DNA from: Gadus chalcogrammus
Taxonomy: Eukaryota; Chordata; Actinopteri; Gadiformes; Gadidae
Length of the DNA: 64,000 nucleotides
Assembly: GCF_026213295.1 (NCBI RefSeq)
Contig: NC_079432.1
Coordinates: 10,397,376 to 10,461,375 of the forward strand
Direction: 5' to 3'
A model generated the notes under the pieces. The model was not told where the DNA came from, searched no databases, and was given only the letters and a program-made list of their open reading frames with translations. The position numbers and the translations under genes are program-made. Positions 51,915 to 64,000 of the stretch are shown here, in pieces. Every line of letters begins with the position of its first letter. The first letter of the stretch is position 1.

Positions 51915-52361
51915 TTTAAACCACCATGTCTAAACCGACGTATAAAAAAACATTACAAATTAATGAATACTGCATTAATGATCTATAAGCAAAAATATCA
52001 AAAATACAAATCAAAAAAATACTTTAACAGCGGACAAGTGACCGTTGTTTCATGGGTAGCATGAAAACATGATAATTGAAAGAATGAATAGAATCTACTT
52101 ATTTGTCTATTATGTATTCATTCTGGATCAGAGAAATGTTCAGAAAATGTCAACAACGATTCAACAATGTGTTCTCTGATGCTCTGTTTCAAGATTCCGC
52201 AGCCTAGATAAAACATAGGGGTGAGGCTTCATTTATATGCACACATCACCTGTGCTAACCCTATGTGGACGATTGTCTTGTGCAGCATTTGGTAAATCAA
52301 CCCGTTTTCTTCCCTGTGTATTGATTGATGATTATTGCTAGTACTGGCGTAGGGGGTGATG

Positions 52362-63832
<11,471 letters not shown>

Positions 63833-64000
63833 CTGGTTGGGGGTGGGGGGGCGGGGGGATGGAACGGACGAGGGAGGAACGGGAGACACAATGGTATCAA
63901 AACGGAAATTCATTCATCAATGATAACTCGACATTTAAGGACAAACAACGGGCGTACAAACCGGAAAAAAAACAAAAACAGTGAATGAGTGACAGGGGTG

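Overview
The window looks like nuclear DNA of a teleost fish. It holds split genes with GT-AG introns, vertebrate gene families, teleost-type transposon relics and an extreme load of simple repeats, with (CA)n arrays up to about 170 bp. The density of long dinucleotide arrays recalls gadiform genomes, but species cannot be fixed from sequence reading alone. No bacterial, plasmid or CRISPR features were seen.

Four protein-coding genes can be assembled exon by exon with consistent splice phases. (1) rsph3, + strand, 3129-6533, 8 exons, encodes radial spoke head protein 3. (2) ezr, + strand, 9018-35106, 13 coding exons, encodes a 586-residue ezrin, the same length as the human protein. (3) sytl3, - strand, 49400-40347, 14 exons, encodes a synaptotagmin-like Rab effector with an N-terminal zinc finger and two C2 domains. 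(4) An ENPP1/3-type ectonucleotide pyrophosphatase/phosphodiesterase, - strand, 63832-52362, has 12 exons here; its N-terminal half lies beyond the right edge. The order and orientation rsph3(+)-ezr(+)-sytl3(-) match the human 6q25.3 block SYTL3/EZR/RSPH3. The adjacent ENPP gene sits elsewhere on 6q in humans, so that junction is a lineage rearrangement.

Region by region: 1-1000 is a minus-strand Ty3/Gypsy-like pol remnant carrying an in-frame 33-bp minisatellite. 1600-2420 is a decayed LINE ORF1. 3129-6533 is rsph3. 6534-9017 is intergenic and probably holds the ezr promoter. 9018-36860 is ezr with its 3' UTR; intron 2 carries two hAT elements with perfect 8-bp target duplications and a 30-bp hairpin between them. 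36861-40346 is intergenic with a LINE 3' end. 40347-49400 is sytl3, including a 516-nt pure purine/pyrimidine tract and a hAT transposase relic. 49401-52361 is intergenic. 52362-63832 is the ENPP gene, with a piggyBac-type MITE, a 56-bp diverged minisatellite and a Harbinger-type MITE that keeps the start of a Myb-like ORF.

The genes do not form an operon or pathway. The most unusual shared property is that simple repeats repeatedly abut splice sites: (GT)n begins inside one ezr 5' splice site, and very long pyrimidine tracts end at several 3' splice sites. I found no convincing novel multi-gene system. The best leads are this repeat/splice-site coupling, the divergent C2B end of sytl3, residue changes at known ezrin phosphosites, and several precisely delimited mobile elements.
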